Origin: Candidatus Scalindua sp.
GTDB lineage: Bacteria; Planctomycetota; Brocadiia; Brocadiales; Scalinduaceae
Reading direction: 5' to 3'
Assembly: GCA_018670825.1 (NCBI GenBank)
Contig: JABHIW010000052.1
Coordinates: 1-58,734, forward strand
Length of the DNA: 58,734 nucleotides
A program made the translations under genes and the position numbers. Every line of letters begins with the position of its first letter. Positions within the stretch are counted from its first letter, which is position 1. This document shows positions 18,687 to 27,640 of the stretch, in pieces. The notes below the pieces were generated by a model, which searched no databases, was not told where the DNA came from, and saw only the letters and a list, made by a program, of their open reading frames with translations.

Positions 18687-18699
18687 AATGAGACTCAAT
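18687..18699. promoter_or_regulatory. Palindrome upstream of feoB, candidate iron-regulator operator
   Basis: AATGAGACTCAAT contains the perfect 9-base palindrome TGAGACTCA and sits 65-77 bases before the feoB start. Such half-sites occur in Fur- and DtxR-type operators. With two DtxR paralogues in the locus, a metal-responsive operator is plausible, but this is a single sequence match. Confidence 0.3.
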
Positions 18700-18879
18700 T
18701 TCAACTACATGTTATAAACAAAAGACTTCAAAGTCAAATTATTTAATCCGGATATAATGGTAAATTTAATAGATTCTTAGACTCTAGATACCTTGTGAGA
18801 GTGAGGTTTGCACTCATCTTGGAGATTTAGAAACAGTAGTATGGATTGAATCCGAATACACATTTTACGAGAAACAATA

Positions 18880-20247
18880 TTAAAAATTTATCTGAAATCT
18901 TATTATTGAAACTATGGCATTGTCCAGAGTAGAATCAGCACTCGGATTGAAAATAGTCTGCACTCCCGGCTGTATGGCAAGCCAAGGCAGGACTTGCGAT
19001 CTGTATGTTAACTCTACGGCTGTTTCGTGACTGTCTCTTTTTTCAATATCTTTCAAATCATCGCTAATAGAAGCGTGTGCCACCGCTAAACCAAGTATAT
19101 CATCCTCTCTGGAAGGGATAATTCCCTGATAGTGAATTCCTCCACCAAGATAGAAATCAACCTCGTTCCTATCATCCGGCACTCCTCCCACCTGTAAAAA
19201 GGCCCCAAGCCCTCTTTTCCCCTCACCTGGGATTAGCATTTGATCGGCAATAAAATAGAGACCGTAATTACCATTATGCTCCAGAGGATCATCGCTTTCG
19301 TCCACATCCCTGATATCATCAAATTCATCGGTATGATACCACCATCCGAATTTATACGTTCCAGGCATAGTCCGACTCTCTTCTTGATCACCAAAATGAT
19401 AACCTAATTCAAAAAAGTTTAAAAAACCTTCTTTACTGTCTAGTTTCCAGTGCTTTCCACAATCGTTTTTTCCCGGATCACCATCAGATATTTCAGCCAT
19501 AAAATAGATGTTTTCAGTGGGTTCCCATTTTATTCTGAATCCAAGAGCTGCAATGGGAAAATTAGACACCGGAATGTTATTTGATATCTCATTATTGAAA
19601 CCAAAGGAAGAGTGTAAAAAAAGTAACCCATACTCCGAAAAATTAAACTCGCTATTTAAATCATGTTGTCCAATTAACAGTGACAAATCGGTACCAGACA
19701 AGTTAAAAGAGTGTTCATACCAGAATTCATACAATTTTGTTCCTTTTTCCGACTCAAAGTTATCAGCTACTTGCAAATCACCTATATAGTCTTCTGATGG
19801 GTTAGCGCCATGGTGGTTAAAAATATGTCCGTGGAATATTCCACCCTTCCAGAAACCAGCTTTTTCCATATCAAGGTCAATTGTCATGTCGGTATTGGAA
19901 AGATAACTTATAGATGTGTCGATACCGGAACCCGCTTTCTTTAATCCTCCTGAGTGATTGGTTATAAAGTCAGAAGTATAGATTAGATCTAGAGAAAGTC
20001 CCCTATCTTCAAGAATGTTTCTTCGCTTAAACTCAAAAAAATGTTCATGTTCATAAAAACGAGGGTCATACATACCTATTGAGTGAACTTTATTCAATAA
20101 ACTATAAACTGATTCACTCTCTCCGGCAATAACGGACCGACAACTACAAACAAAGAGAAATATAAAATTTAGAATAATGAAAAGACACAAGAACCTTTTT
20201 GTCATTAATGCCAAAAAAGCAAAAAAAAGTAAACAAAGTCTTTCCAT
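18880..20247 (-). CDS. OprB-like outer-membrane porin
   Basis: A 455-residue beta-barrel protein of the OprB (carbohydrate-selective porin) family. A hydrophobic export signal lies in the first about 40 residues, and the mature protein has alternating aromatic strands, family features such as SLDLIYTSDFITNHSGG, QHDLNSEFNFSEYG and WLAIQPGVQTIFNP, and a terminal Phe as needed by the BAM machinery. The start at 20247 has AAAGGGA about 10 bases upstream; an internal Met (residue 15) lacks one. Its position between feoB and a VIT-type gene suggests passage of a metal chelate or small solute, but the substrate is unknown. It supports an outer membrane in this organism. Confidence 0.85.
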   Translation of the reverse strand: MERLCLLFFAFLALMTKRFLCLFIILNFIFLFVCSCRSVIAGESESVYSLLNKVHSIGMYDPRFYEHEHFFEFKRRNILEDRGLSLDLIYTSDFITNHSGGLKKAGSGIDTSISYLSNTDMTIDLDMEKAGFWKGGIFHGHIFNHHGANPSEDYIGDLQVADNFESEKGTKLYEFWYEHSFNLSGTDLSLLIGQHDLNSEFNFSEYGLLFLHSSFGFNNEISNNIPVSNFPIAALGFRIKWEPTENIYFMAEISDGDPGKNDCGKHWKLDSKEGFLNFFELGYHFGDQEESRTMPGTYKFGWWYHTDEFDDIRDVDESDDPLEHNGNYGLYFIADQMLIPGEGKRGLGAFLQVGGVPDDRNEVDFYLGGGIHYQGIIPSREDDILGLAVAHASISDDLKDIEKRDSHETAVELTYRSQVLPWLAIQPGVQTIFNPSADSTLDNAIVSIIRFQINF

Positions 20248-20830
20248 AAATTAAAATCCCTTTCACGGTATTAATAATGCTGATATCAGAAACAATCCCA
20301 ACTTATCTACTGAGACAGAGTCGCAATCGCAGCATTATAGAAGGTTTTTCGTTAATGTCAAATTTTTTCTAATAATTTCTCAATATCATCTGGTTAGGTT
20401 TTTGCGCGTACAGTTTTTATACCCGATCTGTCGGAAGAGACGTAGGGCAAGGCTTCCCGCCCGAACGTACCCGTTCGGTACGGGCAGCCTTGCGCTTAAT
20501 GTACAAAAGCAAACCTAAAGGGTTGCCATACGTGTTACATGAAAAAACCTAACCGGACACTACTGATAATTTCTATAATTTCGAATAAATATCGGTTTTC
20601 CCACATTACTCTATTAATAATATTACCGCCAATAAGTATTCCATAACCATATCATATCATCCCCTTCCCATGCGGATGAATTGTTCACCAAAGCCAACTG
20701 AGTTCTGGCGATTACCTGCTCTGATAGATAACCTGATATAATGGTTTTGTTATAAAAATATTTGAATCACGCTGAAAGAGTGGGATTGGATATTAAGAAT
20801 TGAATATACAGACGCGGTATTAATTGCCTA
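20248..20830. other. Intergenic region holding hairpin element copy A
   Basis: 583 bases between the porin start and the VIT-type gene. The main content is copy A of the repeated hairpin element (20390-20565). The remainder is AT-rich and shows no open frame or RNA family that I recognise; the porin promoter should be in 20260-20390. Confidence 0.5.
20390..20565. repeat. Hairpin (MITE-like) repeat element, copy A
   Basis: Non-coding element sharing long stretches with copy B at 40612-40764. Outer inverted repeats (GGTTAGGTTTTTGC on the left; AAAAAACCTAACCGGACACT on the right) and inner pairing of GTAGGGCAA with TTGCCATAC let most of it fold into one long imperfect hairpin. Its left end is worn compared with copy B. 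It carries about 30 extra bases in the apical part, including a small hairpin (CCGAACG/CGTTCGG). No coding capacity. Confidence 0.7.
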
Positions 20831-21307
20831 TTAACTACCTACATATTTTGCAATGAATTTACCTAAGATATACGTAAGAACGACAACAACAATTATTATG
20901 ATTAAATGTTCTAAAATTACCTTCCATGCTTTGGTGCCTTGGGATTTTGCCAGATAATAACTCAAGATTGTTAATATTGAGATACCAAATACAAGATTAA
21001 TATTAATGGCTACCGATAAATCAAATAGCAGTACAGGAATAATAAAGATAATAGCATAAAGTTTTGACAGGAAGGTGGCCACCGTAGCAACCCATACTTG
21101 CATTGTGGTACGTGAATGATTTGCTTCCTCGGAAATATGTATCCCGAGCGCATCAGAAAGCGAGTCGGCAATTGCAATTGTCAATATCCCTCCAATTACA
21201 ACGCTACGTGAATTTGTACCGGAATACAGACCAACCATTAATCCTAATGTTGTAATTGTTCCGGATGTTATCCCAAAAGTTATGCCTGTTTTTAACGACT
21301 CTATCAT
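20831..21307 (-). CDS. VIT/CCC1-type membrane protein (putative iron/manganese transporter)
   Basis: A small integral membrane protein (158 residues from ATG 21307; a GTG at 21334 would add 9). The N-terminal block GITFGITSGTITTLGLMVGLYSG and the second block IGGILTIAIADSLSDALGIHISEE match the VIT1/CCC1 family layout, in which acidic residues in the first helices bind Fe2+ or Mn2+. The cytosolic metal-binding helix of full VIT proteins is missing, so this is a minimal form. It lies in the iron locus directly after an unknown membrane protein gene in the same direction. Confidence 0.7.
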   Translation of the reverse strand: MIESLKTGITFGITSGTITTLGLMVGLYSGTNSRSVVIGGILTIAIADSLSDALGIHISEEANHSRTTMQVWVATVATFLSKLYAIIFIIPVLLFDLSVAININLVFGISILTILSYYLAKSQGTKAWKVILEHLIIIIVVVVLTYILGKFIAKYVGS

Positions 21308-21345
21308 TATTGTCTCATTTGCCCGACTACACACTAAAGTATTAT

Positions 21346-21846
21346 CTACAACCAGTAATCAGCTTCTCCTGCAGCCACCCTTGACCACATTTTATAGACG
21401 GGCAAGGATATGAAAGTGATGAAACAAGAACCAAGGATTATGTAAGATGCTATCAAAAATATCGTAAATATCTCTGATGTATATCTGATTAGGTATGGAC
21501 CTGACAGGTTCATAATAGTGCCTATAAAAGCGGAGATATAGACTGTTGTCTTGATTCCTTCTCCTGTACCGGTCATGGAAAGAATACGTGACATAACGAA
21601 TATAATCAGGGGAATCAAGAACGCGTGCACATGCATAACCTCAATGACTTCCCTATATGACATTGGATAAGAGGACACTTCTCCATAACCCTGATTCCCC
21701 TCGCTACCCTTATAGTGATTGATAGTCTGTTTCGGTGAAAATTTTGTTCTATCGTAGGAATTAAGACATGAGAAGAAAAAGGCAGTCCCCATTGCTATGA
21801 GAAAGAAAGTAATAAATATTTTCTTACTTATTGAATATACCGGCAT
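21346..21846 (-). CDS. Membrane protein of unknown function in iron locus
   Basis: A 166-residue protein with about four predicted transmembrane segments (11-27, 73-91, 98-120, 126-152). A conserved-looking HVHAF sits at the start of the second segment (MHVHAFLIPLI). The two His could bind metal or heme, but this is speculation. It lies between the second DtxR regulator (23 bases upstream) and the VIT-type gene (12-38 bases downstream, depending on start), all minus strand, which suggests one operon and a metal-related role. Confidence 0.6.
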   Translation of the reverse strand: MPVYSISKKIFITFFLIAMGTAFFFSCLNSYDRTKFSPKQTINHYKGSEGNQGYGEVSSYPMSYREVIEVMHVHAFLIPLIIFVMSRILSMTGTGEGIKTTVYISAFIGTIMNLSGPYLIRYTSEIFTIFLIASYIILGSCFITFISLPVYKMWSRVAAGEADYWL

Positions 21847-21869
21847 ATGATTCCGTTGAAGATTTAAAT

Positions 21870-22559
21870 TCAGCTGGTAATTATACGGACATAAATATAT
21901 CTGGCAATTTCATCATCCAACGCCAGTTGTGTTTCACCAAACCGTATAACAAGGCTCGGTTTTCTGTGGTGAACGGTGAATTCAAGTCCCGGCACTACAC
22001 CAATTGAAGAGAGCCAGTCTAAACTTTCCTGAGATCCGGTTGAAAGGTACACAATCTTTGCCTTTATGCCTGTCCGTAGTCTGGAGAGCGGACCAAATAC
22101 CGGCTGTAACTTCCGTTTTGTATGTGAGCAACACTCTCCCGGCGGAATATTTTTACCATGCGGACATACTGTAGGATGTCCGAGAAGCATACATATACTT
22201 GCAGTAATATCCTCATTGATGAAATGTTCAAACTGACATGCTCCACGTTCAAAAACCTCATCACTGACACCGAGTACATCATTTAATAATCTTTCTGCCA
22301 GTCGGTGACGCCTGATAATCGGAGTTGCCTTTTTCCGCCCTGTTTCAGTCAGATGAATAATTGAATCATGAATGGTTAGCAGCTTTTTCTCAACCATTGC
22401 GGATAGGACAACCCCCACTGTCTCTTTACCAAATTTATTATACAATGATTCTAAATTTGTTGTTTCCTGCTCTTCTCCGGTAACCCACATGAACTCGAGC
22501 ACTTCATCATCAATAAATGAGTCCTGCATAGAATTTTCTTTTTTTTCTATAATTGTCAT
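21870..22559 (-). CDS. DtxR/MntR-family metal-dependent regulator with FeoA-like C-terminal domain (paralogue 2)
   Basis: A 229-residue paralogue of the 15645-16304 regulator with the same architecture: winged helix, the segment RRHRLAERLLNDVL, metal-site residues in CQFEHFINED and CPHGKNIPPGECC, and a C-terminal FeoA/SH3-like domain. It has about 10 extra residues at the N-terminus. It heads a minus-strand set with the unknown membrane protein and the VIT-type gene, so it probably controls efflux or storage while its paralogue sits with uptake (feoB). That division of labour is inference. Confidence 0.9.
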   Translation of the reverse strand: MTIIEKKENSMQDSFIDDEVLEFMWVTGEEQETTNLESLYNKFGKETVGVVLSAMVEKKLLTIHDSIIHLTETGRKKATPIIRRHRLAERLLNDVLGVSDEVFERGACQFEHFINEDITASICMLLGHPTVCPHGKNIPPGECCSHTKRKLQPVFGPLSRLRTGIKAKIVYLSTGSQESLDWLSSIGVVPGLEFTVHHRKPSLVIRFGETQLALDDEIARYIYVRIITS

Positions 22560-22848
22560 TAGCTTAACTATTCCGGTTGAAAATTTGTATTGATATAAGA
22601 CGTTATTTTATGAAATATTATTTTCATTTCAAGATAATACTTTTGAACGTACTTCATTTATGCTCAGTGCGTGGAATAATCCTTAAGGGTGTCTGCCAAA
22701 GCATCATAATCAAGATTTGAGTTGAAGATCATAATAGACAGAAATATAATATTTGAGACATGGTTTATATGATTTTATACGGACAGGTATAAACAAAATA
22801 TTATAAATTGAAAACAAAAATACGTTCTAGTGTTTCTGATAATTTTAG

Positions 22849-24714
22849 TTATTCAAACACAAATCCTTCTTTAATTATCTTCAAACAGGCCAGTACAACC
22901 CTCTCATCAAAGTGGCTTCTCTTCTTCTTAGATATTTCCTCCAATGCCGTGTCCATGCCGAGTGACGGACGGTAAGGACGGTGCGAAGACATAGCCTCTA
23001 CAACATCAGCCACACATAATATCCTCGCGGCAATGAGGATGTCACCGTTAGATAGACCCTGAGGATATCCGGAACCATCCATATATTCATGATGCTGATG
23101 CACAATATCAGCAACAGGCCAGGGGAACTCTATCCCCTTCAATATGTCATAACCGACCTGGGCATGCGATCTCACAATATTGAATTCATCCGCAGTAAGC
23201 TTGCCCGGTCTGCTCAGAATCTCCGCGGGGATATGCATCTTGCCTATATCATGGACAATTCCCGCCATCTTGACTCCTTCAATCTGTTCATGAGACAATC
23301 CCATCTCATCTGCAATAGCACAAGCAAGCTGGCTGACACGACGTTGATGGCCCGCGGTATAAGGATCTCTCTGTTCAACTGTTAAAGAGAGGGCTACTAT
23401 AGTTCCATCCAAGGCAGTTCTTAATTTATCAACGTGTTGCTCTATTATTTTTTCTCCAATCTTGCGCTTGATGCCCAAGGCAATCTCTTTTGCTATGTAC
23501 ATTAGTGATTCAACTGTGCCTTCCGTTAACTGCTCACGAGAGAACATTGCCAGAACTCCAAGCAATTGGTTGTCAACGATCAAAGGCAAACCGACGAATG
23601 CGACCATACTCTCTCTCCTTGCCCAATCTTTATCACTTACCCAGGAATCATTCATCACATTGTTTGTTATGTGTGGTTCGCACTGTTCGGCAATTTTGCC
23701 AATCTTTAAACTGCCTACCGGCACACGACTATGAGTTCCGTCGATGTGCGTATACATTCCCGCACTGGCCTGCAATTCCAGCATATTCTCTTTATCATTG
23801 AGTGTCCAGATACGGACGAAAGCTACATTGTAATTTTTGAAGAAAGAAAGCGCACAGTTATTCAACATATGTTGCAATGTGTCAATGCTAGTAAGAGCGA
23901 CACCAATCTCTGCACCTAACGAAGCAATGTTCATCCGCCTCATCAACGCTTTCTCCATCTGCTTTTGTTCAGTAATATCTCTTGCAATATGAATAATACC
24001 ATTCAATTCCCCTGATTTGTCAAATCGAGGAAAACATGTCAATAAGAAATATCCTCCCAGACATTCTGCTTCTTCTTTTGTCGGTTTCAACGTTTCAATA
24101 CATCTTAATATTGCACAAGCCGCTAAAGGTTCGTTACTGCCACGAAAGACCTTATTACATGCTAATCCGATGATATCTTCAGGTTTAACTTTCAATTTAG
24201 CTGCAAGCGCCTTGTTACATCTTGTGATATTGGAATCTACATCATGTATACTGATCGGATCTTCAATAGAATCAAAAGTGACTTCCCACTCATTTTTCCC
24301 TTCTAATACTTGATTAAATAGTTTGCGGTTTTCAAGTAATAGTGCCTGCCTTTCGTAGGCTTTTTTAAGAGTAGCTCTCAGGTCTGCCATTTCAAATGGT
24401 TTTGGTAGATATGAGAAAGCACCTCTGTCCATCGCTTTAATCACGCTTTCTGTCACCGCATAGGCAGTGAACATGATTACCTCTGTATCCGGTGAGATCT
24501 CCTTGATCTTCTCCAGAACGGTAATGCCATCAGAATCCGTCAATTTCATGTCCTGTAGTACGATGTTGTAAAAATCCTGCTCGACCTTTCCAATACCATC
24601 CTTAGCAGTATAGGCAGTCTCTATCAAGTAGTTTTCCAAGACGAATATATCGCTCAAACTGTCACAAAGAGCAACGTCATCATCTATTATCAGTACTTTT
24701 GGTTTTTCTATCAT
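22849..24714 (-). CDS. Response regulator REC-PAS-GAF-HD-GYP (putative c-di-GMP phosphodiesterase)
   Basis: Two-component output protein that probably hydrolyses cyclic di-GMP. Domains from the ATG at 24714 (621 residues): receiver (4-124) with phosphoacceptor D55 in LQDMKL and the IIDDD acidic cluster, PAS (about 140-250), GAF (about 270-420), HD-GYP (about 435-615). Catalytic motifs HDIGK (488-492) and HHEYMDGSGYP (541-551) are complete. An upstream ATG (24732) adds only MTNDYK, which is encoded by the border repeat of the adjacent four-helix-bundle cassette, so the native start is taken as 24714. It lies downstream of a tandem-receiver protein and a PAS kinase, likely signalling partners. 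Confidence 0.93.
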   Translation of the reverse strand: MIEKPKVLIIDDDVALCDSLSDIFVLENYLIETAYTAKDGIGKVEQDFYNIVLQDMKLTDSDGITVLEKIKEISPDTEVIMFTAYAVTESVIKAMDRGAFSYLPKPFEMADLRATLKKAYERQALLLENRKLFNQVLEGKNEWEVTFDSIEDPISIHDVDSNITRCNKALAAKLKVKPEDIIGLACNKVFRGSNEPLAACAILRCIETLKPTKEEAECLGGYFLLTCFPRFDKSGELNGIIHIARDITEQKQMEKALMRRMNIASLGAEIGVALTSIDTLQHMLNNCALSFFKNYNVAFVRIWTLNDKENMLELQASAGMYTHIDGTHSRVPVGSLKIGKIAEQCEPHITNNVMNDSWVSDKDWARRESMVAFVGLPLIVDNQLLGVLAMFSREQLTEGTVESLMYIAKEIALGIKRKIGEKIIEQHVDKLRTALDGTIVALSLTVEQRDPYTAGHQRRVSQLACAIADEMGLSHEQIEGVKMAGIVHDIGKMHIPAEILSRPGKLTADEFNIVRSHAQVGYDILKGIEFPWPVADIVHQHHEYMDGSGYPQGLSNGDILIAARILCVADVVEAMSSHRPYRPSLGMDTALEEISKKKRSHFDERVVLACLKIIKEGFVFE

Positions 24715-24720
24715 TTTATA

Positions 24721-24759
24721 GTCATTAGTCATTTGACAGTAGTCATTTGTTACTTGTTA
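24721..24759. repeat. Left border repeat of four-helix-bundle cassette 1
   Basis: Repeated GTCATTAGTCATTT/AGTCATTTGTTA units. They reappear in inverted orientation at 25136-25175. The repeat encodes both the last residues of the four-helix-bundle protein and the optional first residues of the HD-GYP protein. Confidence 0.6.
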
Positions 24760-25111
24760 TTTTATTGCCAATAGATTTAATATAACCATTCAGCTTTTTA
24801 TGAGTTATTTCTAAAGATGATAGTAAAGACTCGTATTCTTTATTTTTAATCAAATTTCTATTATTTGCTTTAGTAAGCCAGGTTCTCGTTTCCAATAAAG
24901 AACCTCTTGCATAATAGCAAAAATGTATGTTTTCTCGATAATGAAATCTCCCAAATCCTTCAGCAACATTTGCTGCAATTGAATCAACAGATCTAACTAA
25001 TTGGTCACCAACAGTTTTCTTACAAAAATAATCCCATTTAATGACTATCAGCCAAATTTCTTCTGCTATATCCATTGGCATTCTATAAATTTCCAGTTCT
25101 TCCAGTCTCAT
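24743..25111 (-). CDS. Four-helix-bundle protein (23S rRNA intervening-sequence family), cassette 1
   Basis: A 122-residue protein of the TIGR02436/S23 family, originally noticed in 23S rRNA intervening sequences and folding as a four-helix bundle that oligomerises; function unknown. Family features: an N-terminal LEIYRMPMDIAEEIW-type helix, the motif DQLVRSVDSIAANVAEGFGR (about 37-56), and RGSLLETRTWL (about 70-80). The stop falls inside the border repeat. It interrupts a two-component operon between the HD-GYP and tandem-receiver genes and is bounded by inverted TGACTAAT-type repeats, so it looks like a small mobile cassette. Confidence 0.88.
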   Translation of the reverse strand: MRLEELEIYRMPMDIAEEIWLIVIKWDYFCKKTVGDQLVRSVDSIAANVAEGFGRFHYRENIHFCYYARGSLLETRTWLTKANNRNLIKNKEYESLLSSLEITHKKLNGYIKSIGNKITSNK

Positions 25112-25135
25112 ATCTAAACCTCCATGTTTATATTT

Positions 25136-25175
25136 TAGTTAATAACCAGTGACTAATGACCAATAACTAATGACA
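25136..25175. repeat. Right border repeat of four-helix-bundle cassette 1
   Basis: TAGTTAATAACCAGTGACTAATGACC followed by AATAACTAATGAC; the reverse complement matches the left border (24721-24759) in its GTCATTAGT units. Together they form imperfect inverted ends around the 25111-24743 gene. Confidence 0.6.
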
Positions 25176-25180
25176 ATCTA

Positions 25181-25930
25181 TCACTTCAGTACCTCTTGTA
25201 ATCTTTTGCGTGTAACATCCCCAATCATTTCAATTACATTAGATATCTGAAATGGTTTTGCTATAAAATGATCTACATCGTTCTTGATAGCATCATCAAT
25301 TAATGATTTATATTCGTCAGCATAACCCGACATCAAGATGACGGAACTTTTTGAACCCGCTTCCCTGATCGCATTAACTATTTCCAATCCATTATTCCCA
25401 TTAAGCTTCATATCAATCAAAAGAAACTCTGTTTGGTACTTATCATATTTTTCAATACCATCGGTTACCGAATGGGCCGTAGAAACATTATAGCTGTGCT
25501 TATCAATATATTGTCTCAGAGTATCGCAAAACTCCTTATTATCATCTACTATAAGTAGAGTTTTAAGTCTTTGCAATTTCTCTATAAAGCTCATTATCTT
25601 GTTTAAATCAAGAGGTTTTTTAAGAATCTTCAATGCACCCTCAATCATTGCCTCTTCTACAAGCTTATCTTCCGCATAAGCCGTTATCATGACAACGGAG
25701 GTCAAGGGTGAACTCTTTTTAATACAATTGAGAGTTTCAACCCCATTCATCTCAGGCATCTTGATATCCAGAAATATAGCGTCGAACTGTTCCTCTTTTA
25801 TTATGCTTAACGCTTCTTTGCCACTTGTCACAAATTTTGAGCGGCAGCCCTTAGCTTCTAATATATCAGATAGTGAGTCGCCTAAGTCGGCATCATCATC
25901 CACGATCAGTATTGATATTTTCTTATTCAT
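25181..25930 (-). CDS. Tandem-receiver response regulator
   Basis: A 249-residue protein with two receiver domains and nothing else. The first (about 4-120) has the DDD acidic pocket and phosphoacceptor Asp in AIFLDIKMPEM. The second (about 124-243) has VDDNKE and Asp in LLIDMKLNG. Conserved Thr/Ser and Lys switch residues are also present in each (MITAYAE, LKKP; LMSGYAD, AKP). It has no DNA-binding or enzymatic output, so it probably relays phosphate or acts by protein contact. It lies between the PAS kinase (upstream) and the HD-GYP protein. Confidence 0.93.
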   Translation of the reverse strand: MNKKISILIVDDDADLGDSLSDILEAKGCRSKFVTSGKEALSIIKEEQFDAIFLDIKMPEMNGVETLNCIKKSSPLTSVVMITAYAEDKLVEEAMIEGALKILKKPLDLNKIMSFIEKLQRLKTLLIVDDNKEFCDTLRQYIDKHSYNVSTAHSVTDGIEKYDKYQTEFLLIDMKLNGNNGLEIVNAIREAGSKSSVILMSGYADEYKSLIDDAIKNDVDHFIAKPFQISNVIEMIGDVTRKRLQEVLK

Positions 25931-26041
25931 TTAGTCACTCCTTCTTAATTATTCTTTATTTACACCGGACAGAGGGGGATCATACCAAGAAAAGTATTAC
26001 GACACATAATATTTTTTAAATTATTTGTCCGTATCACTTCA

Positions 26042-27145
26042 TCATAAAATTTCCGGAAAATTAAATGCAAAAGAGGCTCCCTTTCCCTCTTCACTCTCTA
26101 CAGTGATGCTACCATGATTAGATGCTACAATGTCCTTAACTATTAATAGCCCCAAGCCCATTCCCTTGCTTCCTGTTGTAAAGAATGGTTCAAATATTTT
26201 GTCTATATTCTCTTTCTTAATTCCACTGCCGGTATCGGTGAAAGAGATTTCTGCAAAATCCTCTTTGAGATCGGATTCTTTTTCGTTTCTTCTCCTTACC
26301 CTCTTTGTTTCCACGGTAAGTGTGCCTCCATCCGGCATGGCATGCACCGCATTTAATGTTATATTGGAGAAGGCTTGTCTAAGCAGAAGATGATCAGCTA
26401 TTATATCAGGACATTCACTATCAAGTTCAACTTTGAGATTTATATGTTCGGGTAAAGAAAATTCCACGAGAAATTGTTCCAGGGATTCATTGATATTTAT
26501 TCTCTCCTTCTTTGTCTCATTTGTTTCCGAGAGGCGCATGAGGGCCTCAATCATTTCGTCTGCCTGTTTAACCTTATCACTGATAAGCTTGAGATGTTTT
26601 TTTATCTTTTCATCCTGATCTTTTAGTGTTGTATTCAAGTAATAGGATGAATTCTTGATTGTAGCCAGAGGGTGTCTGATGTCATGGGATATTGAACCTG
26701 AAACACGACCAATAACGGCAAACTTTTCCTTCCTGATAAGATCGTCCTGTATCTGTTTTAGTTTGGTAACGTCACGCCAGATACTGAGTATTACAGGCCC
26801 ATCACACTCTATCTGGTCCAGGAGTGATGCATTAACGCTAAAATATGCTTCCCTCTCCTGTAATATTATTTTAAACTCGACATCGTGGCATGTATTATTT
26901 GTATGGAGATCCTTCTCTAACTGAAACCAGGTTCTAACCATATTGCCATCAACTCTCTTAAGCCATTCCAATAAATTGGTTTCAATCATATCATCATTAC
27001 TGAGTCCGAAGGATGAACAAAACGACTTATTGACCATTATTATTTCCTGGTTCGCGTCAGTCACGACTATGCCGTCAACAGATGCTGATAACAAATTTTC
27101 GATAAATTTAATTGTCTGTAACTTGGAAACTACCTGTTTACTCAT
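26042..27145 (-). CDS. PAS-domain sensor histidine kinase (soluble)
   Basis: A 367-residue cytoplasmic kinase: PAS domain (about 15-135, SVDGIVVTDANQEIIMVNKSF), then HisKA with H-box SGSISHDIRHPLATIKNS and a HATPase_c domain with N-box (NITLNAVHAMPDGG), G1 (DTGSGIKKENI) and G2 (GSKGMGLGL) motifs. No membrane segments, so it should sense an internal signal such as redox or a ligand. A TTG at 27160 would add 5 residues; the ATG is preferred but both are possible. The kinase core closely resembles that of the membrane kinase at 32216-34624. Confidence 0.92.
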   Translation of the reverse strand: MSKQVVSKLQTIKFIENLLSASVDGIVVTDANQEIIMVNKSFCSSFGLSNDDMIETNLLEWLKRVDGNMVRTWFQLEKDLHTNNTCHDVEFKIILQEREAYFSVNASLLDQIECDGPVILSIWRDVTKLKQIQDDLIRKEKFAVIGRVSGSISHDIRHPLATIKNSSYYLNTTLKDQDEKIKKHLKLISDKVKQADEMIEALMRLSETNETKKERININESLEQFLVEFSLPEHINLKVELDSECPDIIADHLLLRQAFSNITLNAVHAMPDGGTLTVETKRVRRRNEKESDLKEDFAEISFTDTGSGIKKENIDKIFEPFFTTGSKGMGLGLLIVKDIVASNHGSITVESEEGKGASFAFNFPEIL

Positions 27146-27517
27146 GAATTCATCTTTCAATAAAATCCTAAGTCCTTGATAGGTAAGCCACTGGTTTTTC
27201 CCGTGAGACTATCAAGGATTTTGCTTTAAGTATTTAGTGATAAACTATTCTTCCAATTGGCGTTGAAATTACCAAGAACCATGAAGAGGAGCAGAAACAA
27301 AACGTTTGTATTTTAACACATTAAATGTTGGTTTGTAAATACATTCAGTGTTTGTTAATAAATTTAAAAAAATACATGTTTAGAAACAAAAGGGAATATT
27401 TAAAGAAAGTATCTCACGAATGAGTAAGACAGAAGTGTAGTGAGTTAAACCCATCTCAAAATAGTTTTCGGATAAAAGCCATACCTGTTTTAGTATACAT
27501 AAAACCCCCCAAAAAAA

Positions 27518-27567
27518 AAGGCGCATACGAATACGTCCTCTGAAATTGAACTATTCGTATGCGCCTT
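27518..27567 (-). terminator. Strong intrinsic terminator (minus strand)
   Basis: A perfect 16-bp stem (27518-27533 pairs with 27552-27567) with an 18-base loop. Read on the minus strand the stem is followed by a run of T (complement of A at 27511-27519). No protein gene ends just before it on the minus strand, so it probably terminates a non-coding transcript. Confidence 0.8.
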
Positions 27568-27640
27568 CGACTCACAGGCTCTTAACCTGCTGACAAGGCA
27601 ACCTGCATCTTTCTTGCAAGCTGTTTTATATGAATTTCAT
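27568..27640 (-). ncRNA. Candidate small RNA ending at the 27518-27567 terminator
   Basis: On the minus strand the about 60 bases before the terminator contain two copies of GCAGGTT (in GCAGGTTGCCTTGTCAGCAGG), a CTTGCAAG palindrome and AAGAGCCTGTGAGTCG, and are more GC-rich than the flanks. A good intrinsic terminator with no gene in front suggests a small RNA. The 5' end is not defined. No known RNA family was recognised. Confidence 0.3.

Noticed and set aside
24715-24732. Earlier HD-GYP start giving MTNDYK.
   Set aside because: These codons come from the cassette border repeat; the conserved receiver starts just after the next ATG.
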